The translations under genes were made by a program, and so were the position numbers. A model generated the notes under the pieces. It ran no database searches. It was not told the DNA's origin and saw nothing but the letters and a program-made list of their open reading frames with translations. Of a DNA stretch of 64,000 nt, positions 18,461 through 26,876 are shown one piece after another; the stretch's first letter is position 1, and each line of letters begins with the position of its first letter. The stretch is from Blastocatellia bacterium (GTDB taxonomy: Bacteria; Acidobacteriota; Blastocatellia; Pyrinomonadales; Pyrinomonadaceae), in NCBI GenBank assembly GCA_016789265.1, contig JAEUQK010000024.1, positions 121,193 to 185,192 on the forward strand. The letters are read 5' to 3'.

Positions 18461-18566
18461 TCAATAGCGTCGGGCCACACCCGACGTGCAAGATGGCACA
18501 CATTTAACGGCCTTCTGTGTCGGAATTACCCGCACCATACGGGCAAAAAGATCTCCGAACCAGCGC

Positions 18567-18595
18567 AAAAACGCGGCCGTTTTTTACGCGGCCGC
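18567..18595 (-). terminator. Rho-independent terminator downstream of the lytic transglycosylase gene
   Basis: Stem GCGGCCG (18573-18579) with CGGCCGC (18589-18595), 9-base loop, followed on the minus strand by GTTTTTGCG. It is the first terminator after the gene at 18793-19662, so that mRNA would carry a leaderless 3' region of about 200 bases containing the heptad arrays. Confidence 0.6.
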
Positions 18596-18650
18596 AAGTC
18601 TTTTGACCAGTGGAGAAGAGAGAAACTCAGGCCAGCAACTTTTATAGCGA

Positions 18651-18699
18651 ATAACTAATAACTGATAACTAATAGTTGATAACTGAGGGTTGATAGTTT
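18651..18699. repeat. 7-bp-period array A (seven degenerate units)
   Basis: Units in register: ATAACTA, ATAACTG, ATAACTA, ATAGTTG, ATAACTG, AGGGTTG, ATAGTTT. The period is exact without indels over 49 bases. The array is AT-rich and lies in the gap between the decayed gene and the transglycosylase. Confidence 0.85.
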
Positions 18700-18751
18700 A
18701 TGACCGTGTCCCGATGTTCAGCACAGCCGATCTTCGCTGCAACAAAACCTT

Positions 18752-18800
18752 CAAATCTCAATTCTCATATCTCATCTCTCACCAGTCACTTGTCACTGAT
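18752..18800. repeat. 7-bp-period array B (seven degenerate units) overlapping a gene end
   Basis: Units in register: CAAATCT, CAATTCT, CATATCT, CATCTCT, CACCAGT, CACTTGT, CACTGAT, each beginning CA. It also has seven units and 49 bases, separated from array A by 52 bases. Its last unit contains the stop codon of the transglycosylase gene (minus strand, 18793-18795). Confidence 0.8.
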
Positions 18801-19662
18801 TCATCAACATCATCTTTCCGTCGGGCATCCTCACCGTCAGCGGCGCGGGCTCGTAAACATACAGCGGCCGCGAATCCTTCTGTTCGAGTTTCTTTGCCAT
18901 TTCGTTTCCGAAACGCCGGGAATTATCCACATATCGGCCGTCCGAGATCATGTTGTATCGCGACGTTATTCGGCGGACGTATTCCTGTGTTTCTCGGTAC
19001 GGGGGAACTCGCCAGCCGTATTTCATCACGGCTCCTTCACCTGCGTTATAGCCGGCGAGGGCGAGCACCACGTCCTGGTTGAACGTATCCAGCAGCCACC
19101 GCATGTACTTAACACCGGCGTCGATGTTCTGCTTCGGGTCGTAGATCGACGTGACGCCGAACCGACGTGCCGTCGCGGGCATTAGCTGCATCAGGCCGCT
19201 TGCGCCCTTAGGCGAAGTCGCACGGATCTTGAACGTCGATTCCTGGTGCATCTGCGAGTAGATGAGCAGCGGATCTATGCTGTAGCGTCGGCTCGATTCG
19301 ACAATGTAGGAATCATGAAGTGCGTTTCCGGTCGTAAAGCCTTTCAAATGGGTGCTCGTACCCATCGATAGTTTTGACGAGGGCAAATTGACTGCGCCTT
19401 CGCGGGATGCAAGGCCATCGGCGACTCCGGCTGTCGGACGCGACTGGGCCGTTTTCCGGACCAGCTTGTCTTCGACGACAACCTGATACTTTGTGCCTCT
19501 TTTCCCCTTCTTTGCAACGGTTTGGATCGGCGGAGGCGGCGGCACATAAACTTCAACGCCCTGCGATCGGTCGAAATTGTCGAAAGTCCGCGGCTGGTTT
19601 TGTCCGGATGCGACCGCACCGAGTATTAGAACTGTAAAGATGGCGAGGCTGGCCTGTTTCAT
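18793..19662 (-). CDS. Lytic transglycosylase (SLT domain), periplasmic
   Basis: 289 residues with a signal peptide (about 1-20). After a low-complexity Pro-rich linker (VPPPPPIQ near 40) and a basic region, the SLT domain fills about 115-240. It cleaves peptidoglycan glycan strands to 1,6-anhydromuramic ends. The catalytic Glu is E141 in HQESTFK, followed by the signature SPKGASGLMQLMPATA (150-165) and the GYNAGEGAV motif, then YVRRI. All key residues are present. The C-terminus ends inside a 7-bp-period repeat array, so the last few residues may be a recent replacement. No other domain is visible. Confidence 0.93.
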   Translation of the reverse strand: MKQASLAIFTVLILGAVASGQNQPRTFDNFDRSQGVEVYVPPPPPIQTVAKKGKRGTKYQVVVEDKLVRKTAQSRPTAGVADGLASREGAVNLPSSKLSMGTSTHLKGFTTGNALHDSYIVESSRRYSIDPLLIYSQMHQESTFKIRATSPKGASGLMQLMPATARRFGVTSIYDPKQNIDAGVKYMRWLLDTFNQDVVLALAGYNAGEGAVMKYGWRVPPYRETQEYVRRITSRYNMISDGRYVDNSRRFGNEMAKKLEQKDSRPLYVYEPAPLTVRMPDGKMMLMNQ

Positions 19663-19753
19663 TCTGAAAGGTAGGAATTTCCTGGGGTGAGTTGACCGGC
19701 AATACCTTATTAAATAAAGGCTTGATCGCTGCAGGATTTCAAGAGTTTGTTAC

Positions 19754-19773
19754 CTGTTTGCCACTGTTTGCCA
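19754..19773. repeat. Tandem 10-bp direct repeat in a divergent promoter region
   Basis: CTGTTTGCCA occurs twice head to tail (19754-19763, 19764-19773), one helical turn apart, in the 206-base region between the divergent transglycosylase and MgtE_N-CBS genes. It could be an operator or chance. Confidence 0.5.
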
Positions 19774-19868
19774 CAGCGGACTGTAAGAATAACACGCTAA
19801 ATTGTGGTTTGTAAACCGCTTTTCGCCTCGGGGTGCATAAATCGGTCAAATTGAGTTATCTTTAGTCG

Positions 19869-21116
19869 ATGCTCTACGTGTCCCAGATGATCGGGATGCC
19901 GATCCACGACAGCCGCAATGAGAGATTTGCGGTGATAAAGGACGTCGTCGTTCGATACGGCAGCGAGGATTATCCGCCCGTCGTGGGCCTGGTCGCGCGG
20001 TTTCGACGCCGTGATTTCTTTGTTTCGGGCCGAAATATCGCCGGGTTTGACGAAAAAGGAGTCCGGCTAAGTTCTGCAAAGCTTGACCTTACGCCGTTTG
20101 TACGCCGTGAGGGCGAAGTCTTGCTCGGCAAGGACGTGCTTGATAACCAGCTTATCGACGTGGATGGCAAGCGTGTCGTTCGTGTTAACGATGTCCAGCT
20201 TATCGACACCGGTGATCGCTGGCGCGTGACCGGTGCGGACGTCAGCTTTCAGGGCTTTCTTCGCCGTCTCATGCCCAAAGGTTTTTACGGCACCGATCGG
20301 GTGGTCGAAGTTCTCGATTGGGCTGACGTCGGCTATCTCGCCACCGACACCGCCACCGTTACTGTCCAGTTAAAGTCGTCGAAGGACAAGCTGTCGCGGC
20401 TGCATCCTGTTGAAATTGCACAACTTGCAGAGTCGCTCTCGCCGATCCACCGAACCGAAGTGGTCGAGAGTCTCGATGACGACATCGCCGCCGATACCCT
20501 CGAGGAAATGACCACAGAGGCCCAGGCCCGCATCCTCGAAGAACTCGACGAAGAACGTGCCGCCGACATTTTGGAGGAGATGTCCCCCGATGATGCCGCC
20601 GACGTTCTTGACGAGATGGACGAAGAGAAATCTGAGCAGCTTTTCGCCTTGATGGAGGACGATGAAAAGGCGGATGTAGCCGAACTAATGGCTTTCGAAC
20701 ACGACACTGCCGGCGGCCTGATGACAACGGAATTTGTCCATGTCCCGCAAGACCTGACCGTCGGCGAAACGATCATACGGCTTCGTGAAATGGCCGAGAC
20801 GCCGAACATGATCTATTACCTTTATGTTGTTGAAAAGGAAGGTTCGTGGAAGATCGTCGGACTGATCAGCCTGCGCTCGCTGATACTCGCCGATCCTCGT
20901 CTGAAGCTCTCGGAAGTGATGCGAAGCGAATTTCGGTTCGCACATCCATCCGACCCTGCCGATGAGGCCGCGCAGATCATTGCAGAATACAACCTGCTTG
21001 CATTGCCGGTGGTCGACGATGAGGGCGACATCGCCGGGATCGTTACCGTTGACGATGCAATGGAAATACTGCTTCCAAGAAACCTCCAACGCCGCCTGCC
21101 TAGGCTCTTCGGATAA
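19869..21116 (+). CDS. Soluble MgtE N-domain / CBS protein with PRC-barrel-like region
   Basis: 415 residues. About 1-165 are beta-rich, in two PRC-barrel-like halves (GMPIHDSRNERFAVIKDV; LDNQLIDVDGKRVVRVNDV). About 185-285 is the right-handed helical MgtE_N domain (LHPVEIAQLAESLSPIHRTEV; ADILEEMSPDDAADVLDEM; DTAGGLMTTEFV). Two CBS modules (about 270-400) follow. In MgtE these domains sense Mg2+ and gate the channel, but here the five-helix pore is absent and no membrane segment exists. It is therefore likely a cytosolic regulator of a metal or ion transporter encoded elsewhere; the partner is not in the window. The acidic surface (DDDIAADTLEEM and similar) fits metal binding. Confidence 0.87.
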   Translation: MLYVSQMIGMPIHDSRNERFAVIKDVVVRYGSEDYPPVVGLVARFRRRDFFVSGRNIAGFDEKGVRLSSAKLDLTPFVRREGEVLLGKDVLDNQLIDVDGKRVVRVNDVQLIDTGDRWRVTGADVSFQGFLRRLMPKGFYGTDRVVEVLDWADVGYLATDTATVTVQLKSSKDKLSRLHPVEIAQLAESLSPIHRTEVVESLDDDIAADTLEEMTTEAQARILEELDEERAADILEEMSPDDAADVLDEMDEEKSEQLFALMEDDEKADVAELMAFEHDTAGGLMTTEFVHVPQDLTVGETIIRLREMAETPNMIYYLYVVEKEGSWKIVGLISLRSLILADPRLKLSEVMRSEFRFAHPSDPADEAAQIIAEYNLLALPVVDDEGDIAGIVTVDDAMEILLPRNLQRRLPRLFG

Positions 21117-21148
21117 AGTTATCTGACTTCACGGCCAGAATCGGGCTC

Positions 21149-21475
21149 GTGATCGCAACTCTTGCGGTGCTCCTATTCGTCACTCCGATCTGGGCGCAAG
21201 CGCGGATTCGTATTCCGCAGAGCCGATATTCCACGACCGTAACTGGAACGATCGCCTATAACCACTACAAGCGATATGTTGTACGAGCACGTGCCGGGCA
21301 GAGCATCGTAGCCCGCGTGAGTTCGCCGACCGGCAAGGTGGTGTTCGCCGAGGATTACGAAAAACAATACTTCCTTGACCTTGTGGAGGATGGCGATTAT
21401 TACGTCGAGATCATGGATCTGGGGCCAATGACCTCCTATCGACTCACGGTCTCGATCACAAGAACGCCGCGTTGA
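21149..21475 (+). CDS. Small secreted protein of unknown function
   Basis: 108 residues, GTG start 32 bases after the MgtE_N-CBS stop. The first 18 residues are a signal peptide (ending IWAQA). The mature part is beta-rich and looks like a pre-peptidase C-terminal or inhibitor-like sandwich (YVVRARAGQSIVARVSSPTGKVVFAED, then DLVEDGDYYVEIMDLGPMTSYRLTVSI), as in proteins that fold a single small beta-domain in the periplasm. No catalytic residues are evident. Proximity suggests transcription with the upstream gene, but a shared role is not obvious. Confidence 0.65.
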   Translation: MIATLAVLLFVTPIWAQARIRIPQSRYSTTVTGTIAYNHYKRYVVRARAGQSIVARVSSPTGKVVFAEDYEKQYFLDLVEDGDYYVEIMDLGPMTSYRLTVSITRTPR

Positions 21476-21683
21476 TCGCATTGAGATCTGGAAGGACGCT
21501 TCGGCGTCCTTTTCGTAGGGAGGAATAAGGGTGCTTCGTAGCAAGAAACACTCTCAGTGGCCCTTTTGTGACCTGCTTTCGCAACGATTGGCTTGCGGCG
21601 ATTTGAAAAAAATCGGGATGAGCGAAATAATTACTACCGTCCTGCGTTCATCCACAATTAGTTTCGAAAAGGAGCCGATATCC

Positions 21684-24600
21684 GTGCATAAGCTGCGTAC
21701 GTTCACTCTCTCTGTCTGCCTTTTGGCATTGTTTGCATTAACCGTTTTTGGCCAGCGGCCCGGAAGGCCAGGGGCATCGCCGGCCCCTTCGCCGACGCAG
21801 ACGCCCGCCGGCGATGCGACAAAGCAAACTGCTGCCGCGGCATCGCCAACGCCTTCATCAACTCCGACCCCCGCTCCGACACCGACCCCGACGCCCGACC
21901 CATTTGGAAGCGGTGTGTTTTCTGGAATGCGGTTTCGGTCGATAGGCCCGGCGGTCACCTCAGGACGCGTTATCGCATTTGCGGTGGATCCGACCGACAG
22001 AGGCAAATATTACGTAGCGGTCGCATCGGGTGGCGTTTGGAAAACGGTCAACGCGGGCACGACCTTCACGCCCGTTTTTGACGGCGAAGGTTCGTTCTCG
22101 ATCGGGGCGATCGCGCTCGATCCGAAGAACCCGGCGACCGTTTGGGTAGGCACGGGCGAGCGGAACAGCCAGCGGAGCGTCGGCTACGGGGACGGCGTTT
22201 ACCGCTCAGATGACGGCGGACGAAGCTGGCGGAACATGGGATTGAAAACATCGGAACACATAGGCCGCATCGCGATAGACCCGCGAAACAGCGACGTGGT
22301 TTTTGTTGCTGCGCAAGGTCCGCTTTGGTCGGGCGGCGGCGAGCGGGGACTTTACAAGACGACAGACGGCGGCAGAACTTGGAAAGCGGTTATACCTGGA
22401 ACCGAGAACACGGGCGCGACGGACGTGGTTATCGACCCCTCGAACCCGGATGTGATGTACGCCGCGACGTGGCAGCGTCGCCGGCATTATTACACGCTCA
22501 TAAACGGCGGACCCGAAAGCGCGGTCTATAAATCGACAGACGGAGGCAACACGTGGAACCGTTTACGTTCGGGCCTGCCTCCGGGAGATCTCGGGCGTAT
22601 AGGGCTGTCGATCTCGCCGGCAAATACAAATGTCGTCTATGCGACCGTCGAAGCAGGCGGAACCTTGAGCGGTATTTTTAGGTCTAACGATCGCGGAGCG
22701 ACGTGGGAGCGAATGAACCCGAACATCGCTCAAGGCATGTATTACGGACAGATCGTCGCGGACCCGAAAGACGTCGACCGCGTTTATGTGCCAAACGTTC
22801 AGAATCAGGTCTCGAACGACGGCGGCCGCACGCTGCAAAATCTTGGCGAGCGTCTAAAGCACGTGGACAATCACGCTCTTTGGGTCGATCCGAACAATAC
22901 GGATTACATCCTTGTCGGCTGCGACGGAGGCATCTATGAGAGTTTTGACGCCGGTTCAAACTGGCATTTCAAAGCGAACCTTCCCGTCGCCCAGTTTTAC
23001 GATATAGCTCTGGATACCGACGTTCCCTTTTACAACGTGTTCGGGGGCACACAGGACAACAATTCACTTGGCGGCCCGGTAAAGACGAGGAGTTCGTCGG
23101 GCATCGCTAATGCCGATTGGTTTGCGACGAACGGCGGCGATGGTTTTCAATCGCGCGTGGACCCGAAAGATCCCAACATCATCTACGCCGAAAGCCAAAA
23201 CGGCGGCCTTATCCGTTTTGATAAGCGTACGGGCGAACGCGTGAGCATCGCGCCGATGGAAGGCAAGGGCATCGAATCGCAGCGTTACAACTGGGATTCG
23301 CCGATCATCATCAGTCCGCATTCGAATACGCGGCTTTATTTTGCAGGACACAAGCTGTTCAAATCGGACAACCGCGGTGACGATTGGAAAGTGATCAGCG
23401 GCGACCTTTCACGCGGCGTTGACCGGAACACGCTGCCCGTTATGGGTAAAGTCTGGGGGCCCGACGCGATCGCTAAACACCAATCGACCGCTTTGTACGG
23501 AAACGCTTCGGCATTGTCAGAATCGCCGAAGAAACAGGGCCTGATCTATGTAGGCACAGATGACGGCTTGATTCAGATCACGGAAAACGACGGCGGAAGT
23601 TGGAGAAAGGTCGATAAGATCGCAGGCATTCCGGAGTCGAGTTATGTTCAGCGCATACTCGCTTCGCAGCATAGCGAAGGAACGGTTTACGCGCTCTTCA
23701 ACAACCATCAAAACGGCGATTTCAAACCTTACATCGTAAAAAGCACGGACGCGGGCAAGACGTGGACGTCGATCGCTTCGAACCTACCCGCACGCGGTTC
23801 GACATATGCCATCGCGGAAGATCACCTAAACCCGAATCTGCTCTTTGTCGGAACTGAATTCGGCGCGTTCTTCTCGGTCGATGGAGGCCGGAAATGGATA
23901 CAGCTCCGCGGCGGTCTGCCGACGATCGCGGTTCGCGACATTGCGATCCAGAAAACCGAAAACGATCTCGTGCTCGGTACTTTCGGCCGCGGCATCTATG
24001 TTCTCGATGATTACTCGCCGTTGCGGCAGGTTTCCGCGTCGATGGTGCAGCAACAGTCGGCATTGTTTCCGGTCGACGATGCGTTGATGTATGTGAGGTC
24101 AAACAGCTCGTTTGCAGGTTCGCAAGGTGCATCGTTCTACACCGCACCAAATCCGGCCTACGGCGCAACGTTCACTTACTTCCTGAAAGAGTCTCCGAAG
24201 ACAATGCGGCAGAAACGGCAGGAGGCGGAACGCGACGCCGAGCGCAAGAAACAGCCGTTCAAATATCCGTCGATAGCCGAACTGCGGGCAGAAACTGAAG
24301 AAGAGCCGCCAGCAGTCATCTTTACGATCACGGATGTGGATGGAAACATCGTGCGCAGGCTAAATGCTCCGGCAGGCGCCGGTATCCAGAGAACGGTTTG
24401 GGATATGCGTTATACACCGCCAGCGATCACGGCACAGCAGCCGGGCGGACCGGGAGGCCCCGGCGGTGGCGGGGGAGGCGGAGGCTTTGGCGGATTCGGT
24501 GGGGGCCCGCAAGGCCCGCTCGTCATGCCGGGCAAATACACCGTGACTATGGCGATGCGTGTGAACGGAGTCGTTACAGCTCTTCCGGGTTCGCAGAGCT

Positions 24601-25097
24601 TTAATGTCGTGGTCGAAGGCAAGGAAAACATCTCGGCCGAAGACGCGAAATCGCTCGCGGAATTTCAGCGCAAGGTTTCGAGTCTTCAGCGTGCTGTCGG
24701 TGCGGCATCGAATGTTGCGACCGAAGCCAAGACGAGGATCGGCCTGCTGAAACGCGCGGCCGCCGATGCCCCGACGGAAAATAAGAAGCTGATCGAACAG
24801 GCTGAGGCTTTCGACAATCTGATCGATTCACTGATCAACGAGATCCGCGGAGGCCGGGAAAACACCGAGATACCGCCGCCGTCGATCGCACAGCGCATCG
24901 GCAACGTTGCGGGAACGATCAGGCTTTCAACGGTCAAACCGACGCAGTCTCAGTTAGCAAATTATGAACTGGCGAATTCTGAATTTACTCCGGTTCTCGC
25001 AAGGCTGCGGAACCTGATAGAAACGGATCTCCCGAAATTCGAGAAAGAGCTTGAAGCGGCGGGTGCTCCGCTGACGCCGGGCAGGCTTCCCCAGTAA
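21684..25097 (+). CDS. Large secreted sortilin/BNR-repeat (VPS10-like) beta-propeller protein
   Basis: 1137 residues from the GTG at 21684, which has AAGGAG nine bases upstream and leads directly into a signal peptide (to about residue 24, FGQ); the frame opens earlier at 21531 but that extension is not signal-like. A Pro/Thr/Ser linker (to about residue 75) is followed by two seven-bladed-type propellers built from BNR/Asp-box repeats (YRSDDGGRSW, YKTTDGGRTW, YKSTDGGNTW, KSTDAGKTW and others). A Gly-rich stretch lies near 24445-24520, followed by a helical C-terminal region. Such proteins are abundant in Acidobacteriota and are annotated as glycosyl hydrolase BNR or sortilin-like; catalytic activity is not established. 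It is probably exported and binds or degrades a polymer. Confidence 0.85.
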   Translation: MHKLRTFTLSVCLLALFALTVFGQRPGRPGASPAPSPTQTPAGDATKQTAAAASPTPSSTPTPAPTPTPTPDPFGSGVFSGMRFRSIGPAVTSGRVIAFAVDPTDRGKYYVAVASGGVWKTVNAGTTFTPVFDGEGSFSIGAIALDPKNPATVWVGTGERNSQRSVGYGDGVYRSDDGGRSWRNMGLKTSEHIGRIAIDPRNSDVVFVAAQGPLWSGGGERGLYKTTDGGRTWKAVIPGTENTGATDVVIDPSNPDVMYAATWQRRRHYYTLINGGPESAVYKSTDGGNTWNRLRSGLPPGDLGRIGLSISPANTNVVYATVEAGGTLSGIFRSNDRGATWERMNPNIAQGMYYGQIVADPKDVDRVYVPNVQNQVSNDGGRTLQNLGERLKHVDNHALWVDPNNTDYILVGCDGGIYESFDAGSNWHFKANLPVAQFYDIALDTDVPFYNVFGGTQDNNSLGGPVKTRSSSGIANADWFATNGGDGFQSRVDPKDPNIIYAESQNGGLIRFDKRTGERVSIAPMEGKGIESQRYNWDSPIIISPHSNTRLYFAGHKLFKSDNRGDDWKVISGDLSRGVDRNTLPVMGKVWGPDAIAKHQSTALYGNASALSESPKKQGLIYVGTDDGLIQITENDGGSWRKVDKIAGIPESSYVQRILASQHSEGTVYALFNNHQNGDFKPYIVKSTDAGKTWTSIASNLPARGSTYAIAEDHLNPNLLFVGTEFGAFFSVDGGRKWIQLRGGLPTIAVRDIAIQKTENDLVLGTFGRGIYVLDDYSPLRQVSASMVQQQSALFPVDDALMYVRSNSSFAGSQGASFYTAPNPAYGATFTYFLKESPKTMRQKRQEAERDAERKKQPFKYPSIAELRAETEEEPPAVIFTITDVDGNIVRRLNAPAGAGIQRTVWDMRYTPPAITAQQPGGPGGPGGGGGGGGFGGFGGGPQGPLVMPGKYTVTMAMRVNGVVTALPGSQSFNVVVEGKENISAEDAKSLAEFQRKVSSLQRAVGAASNVATEAKTRIGLLKRAAADAPTENKKLIEQAEAFDNLIDSLINEIRGGRENTEIPPPSIAQRIGNVAGTIRLSTVKPTQSQLANYELANSEFTPVLARLRNLIETDLPKFEKELEAAGAPLTPGRLPQ
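24960..24987. repeat. Four-unit 7-bp-period tract inside the BNR-repeat gene
   Basis: AATTATG, AACTGGC, GAATTCT, GAATTTA in register, encoding ANYELANSEF near the C-terminus of the sortilin-like protein. It resembles the heptad arrays at 18651-18800 in period but not in unit. Confidence 0.4.
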
Positions 25098-25118
25098 AGA
25101 CGGTTTCGATCCGTTATC

Positions 25119-25154
25119 TACAACCGCCCCTAACACAGGTTTTGGGCGGTTGTA
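25119..25154 (+). terminator. Strong hairpin after the BNR-repeat gene
   Basis: Perfect 11-bp stem TACAACCGCCC (25119-25129) with GGGCGGTTGTA (25144-25154), 14-base loop, 22 bases after the stop. The following TCTCTTC is only moderately T-rich. Confidence 0.65.
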
Positions 25155-25219
25155 TCTCTTCACGCGTCTGACTCCCGAAACCTTTTGGTCAGTGGGTTCG
25201 TAAAAATTCGTAAATTTTC

Positions 25220-25248
25220 TTGTTACAACCTTTTGTGGCTGATAAACT
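25220..25248 (+). promoter_or_regulatory. Candidate sigma-70 promoter of the redoxin gene
   Basis: TTGTTA (25220-25225), 17-base spacer, TAAACT (25243-25248). The predicted start leaves a short leader with AAAGGAG before the ATG at 25284. It is the first promoter-like pair after the hairpin at 25119-25154. Confidence 0.4.
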
Positions 25249-25283
25249 TTTAGGATCTAAAATTTGAAAAGGAGCACGAAGAA

Positions 25284-25880
25284 ATGAGGTTCAAATTCTT
25301 TGCAGCGGCGGCCCTTCTGATGATCGCCGGTTACGTATTGGCACCGCCCGCGGCGGCACAGACCGGGATCGAGATCGGTGCGCCGGTGGATGGATTCTCT
25401 CTCCCGGATGTCGACGGAAAGATGCAGACGCTCGACGGACTGAAAGGAAAGAACGGTACGCTCGTAGTTTGGCTTTCGGCGCAATGTCCGGTAGTACGCG
25501 GCTATAAGGACCGGATAAACGAGATCGCCGCCGATTATCAGGCAAAAGGCATCAACTTCGTCGGGATAAATTCGAACGCGACCGAAGACCTAAACTGGGT
25601 CAAGTCAAACATCGCAGAATTCGGTTACAAGTTTCCTGTTCTGATCGATAAGGGAAATACCCTGGCAGATAAATGGGGAGCGACCGTGACGCCTGAAGTC
25701 TATTACTTCAATGCAAAGAACGTGCTGCTCTATCACGGTGCTATCGATAACGATCGTTCGGGCAAAAATATCACGGAGCAATTTCTGCGAACTGCGTTCG
25801 ATTCGTCGCTTGGCGGAAAGCCGATCTCGAAAACCCGTGCAAACGCCTTTGGATGCACCATCAAACGCGTCGCTGAATAA
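25284..25880 (+). CDS. Secreted thioredoxin-fold (redoxin) protein with single active-site Cys
   Basis: 198 residues with a signal peptide (about 1-25, PPAAAQ) and a strong Shine-Dalgarno (AAAGGAG). The AhpC/TSA-redoxin fold is shown by GAPVDGFSLPDVDGK, VVWLSAQCPV with C68 in the N-terminal active-site position but no CxxC, GINFVGINSNATED and the cis-Pro region TVTPEVYYFN. A second Cys, C191 in FGCTIK, near the C-terminus could be the resolving residue. A periplasmic peroxidase or thiol-handling role is likely. The TlpA-like gene follows after eight bases, so the two probably form an operon. Confidence 0.85.
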   Translation: MRFKFFAAAALLMIAGYVLAPPAAAQTGIEIGAPVDGFSLPDVDGKMQTLDGLKGKNGTLVVWLSAQCPVVRGYKDRINEIAADYQAKGINFVGINSNATEDLNWVKSNIAEFGYKFPVLIDKGNTLADKWGATVTPEVYYFNAKNVLLYHGAIDNDRSGKNITEQFLRTAFDSSLGGKPISKTRANAFGCTIKRVAE

Positions 25881-25888
25881 GAAGTACA

Positions 25889-26785
25889 ATGCGAACTAGA
25901 ATCTCGAACAGGACGAAAGCAGGGGTTTGCCTGCTTTTCGTCCTTATTTTATCTCTTGTGGTCCATTCGCAGTCGCAGGCAAGGCCGACGGGAAAACCGG
26001 CGATCAAGGTTACGCAGGTCAACGAGGTCTTATTCAAGAAGCTTCTCGTTCCGAACGGAAAGCCGCTGCTCATCAATTTTTGGGCGACCTGGTGCGACCC
26101 TTGCCGTGAAGAGTTTCCCGAACTCGTTCAATTGGATAAGGAGTACAAAGGAAAGATCGATTTCATTACTGTGTCGCTCGACGACGTAGAAGACATCGCG
26201 ACGACCGTGCCAAAGTTTCTCTCCTCGATGAAAGCGGAAATGCCGGCATACCTTCTAAAGACAAATGACGAGAGCGGTGTGATAACGTCGATCTCCAAAG
26301 ACTGGCGCGGCGGTATGCCGTTTACTGCTCTCTATTCGCCGGACGGAAAACTCGCATACTTTCGCGAGGGCAAGATCGTTTTGGCGACCATACGGACGGA
26401 ACTGAACAAGCTTCTTGCGTCTGCCGCAGCTGAACCAACTTATGTCACCATCGACTACGTGAAGATAAAGGATGGTAAACGCGATGAGGCAATGTATTTT
26501 TACGAAAATAATTGGAAGCCGTATCGCGTAGAGGCATTGAAACGGGGAGTTATACATTCCTATGAAGTCCTTGAGTCTCTACCGGACACAAACGCGCCGT
26601 TTGACCTTGTCCTCGTCACGCGTTACAAGAACCGCGAACAACACCTCGCAAGTGAAAAGAATTTCGAACCGATCCTTAAAGAACTCCGCCCTGACGGACC
26701 GGTTACGCTGAACGCCCTGAAGCCTGACGATTTCAGGCAGAGCGTTTTTGTTTATCGCGGTATGGCAGTGATCTCCTCACAATAA
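25889..26785 (+). CDS. TlpA-like thioredoxin protein with extra C-terminal domain
   Basis: 298 residues. A signal sequence or anchor helix spans about 11-28. The thioredoxin domain (about 38-175) has the active site WCDPC (C69, C72) in INFWATWCDPCREEF and a cis-Pro loop (GGMPFTAL). This is the TlpA/ResA pattern: periplasmic disulfide reduction, for example of cytochrome c or secreted proteins. The C-terminal 120 residues (VTIDYVKIKDGKRDEAMYFYE ... FDLVLVTRYKN) look like an alpha-beta ferredoxin-like barrel, reminiscent of NIPSNAP/Dabb folds, an unusual addition. It is co-directional with the redoxin gene eight bases upstream. Confidence 0.85.
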   Translation: MRTRISNRTKAGVCLLFVLILSLVVHSQSQARPTGKPAIKVTQVNEVLFKKLLVPNGKPLLINFWATWCDPCREEFPELVQLDKEYKGKIDFITVSLDDVEDIATTVPKFLSSMKAEMPAYLLKTNDESGVITSISKDWRGGMPFTALYSPDGKLAYFREGKIVLATIRTELNKLLASAAAEPTYVTIDYVKIKDGKRDEAMYFYENNWKPYRVEALKRGVIHSYEVLESLPDTNAPFDLVLVTRYKNREQHLASEKNFEPILKELRPDGPVTLNALKPDDFRQSVFVYRGMAVISSQ

Positions 26786-26803
26786 CGATACAGTCGATGC
26801 AGG

Positions 26804-26832
26804 TTGATTTTTCCTGTGATGAGACGTAGTAT
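26804..26832 (+). promoter_or_regulatory. Candidate sigma-70 promoter of the DinB-family gene
   Basis: TTGATT (26804-26809), 17-base spacer, TAGTAT (26827-26832), 45 bases before the ATG at 26877, which is preceded by AAGGAG. Confidence 0.35.
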
Positions 26833-26876
26833 TGTGGATGCAACATATTCTTATCTAAGACTTAAGGAGATTTTCT

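Noticed and set aside
21531..21683. Upstream extension of the BNR-protein frame
   Set aside because: The 51 extra residues are not signal-like, and the GTG at 21684 has both a Shine-Dalgarno and a signal peptide after it.
24445..24525. GC-rich Gly-coding tract considered as a repeat element
   Set aside because: It is in frame, encodes a simple Gly-rich linker and has no regular period beyond the glycine codons.
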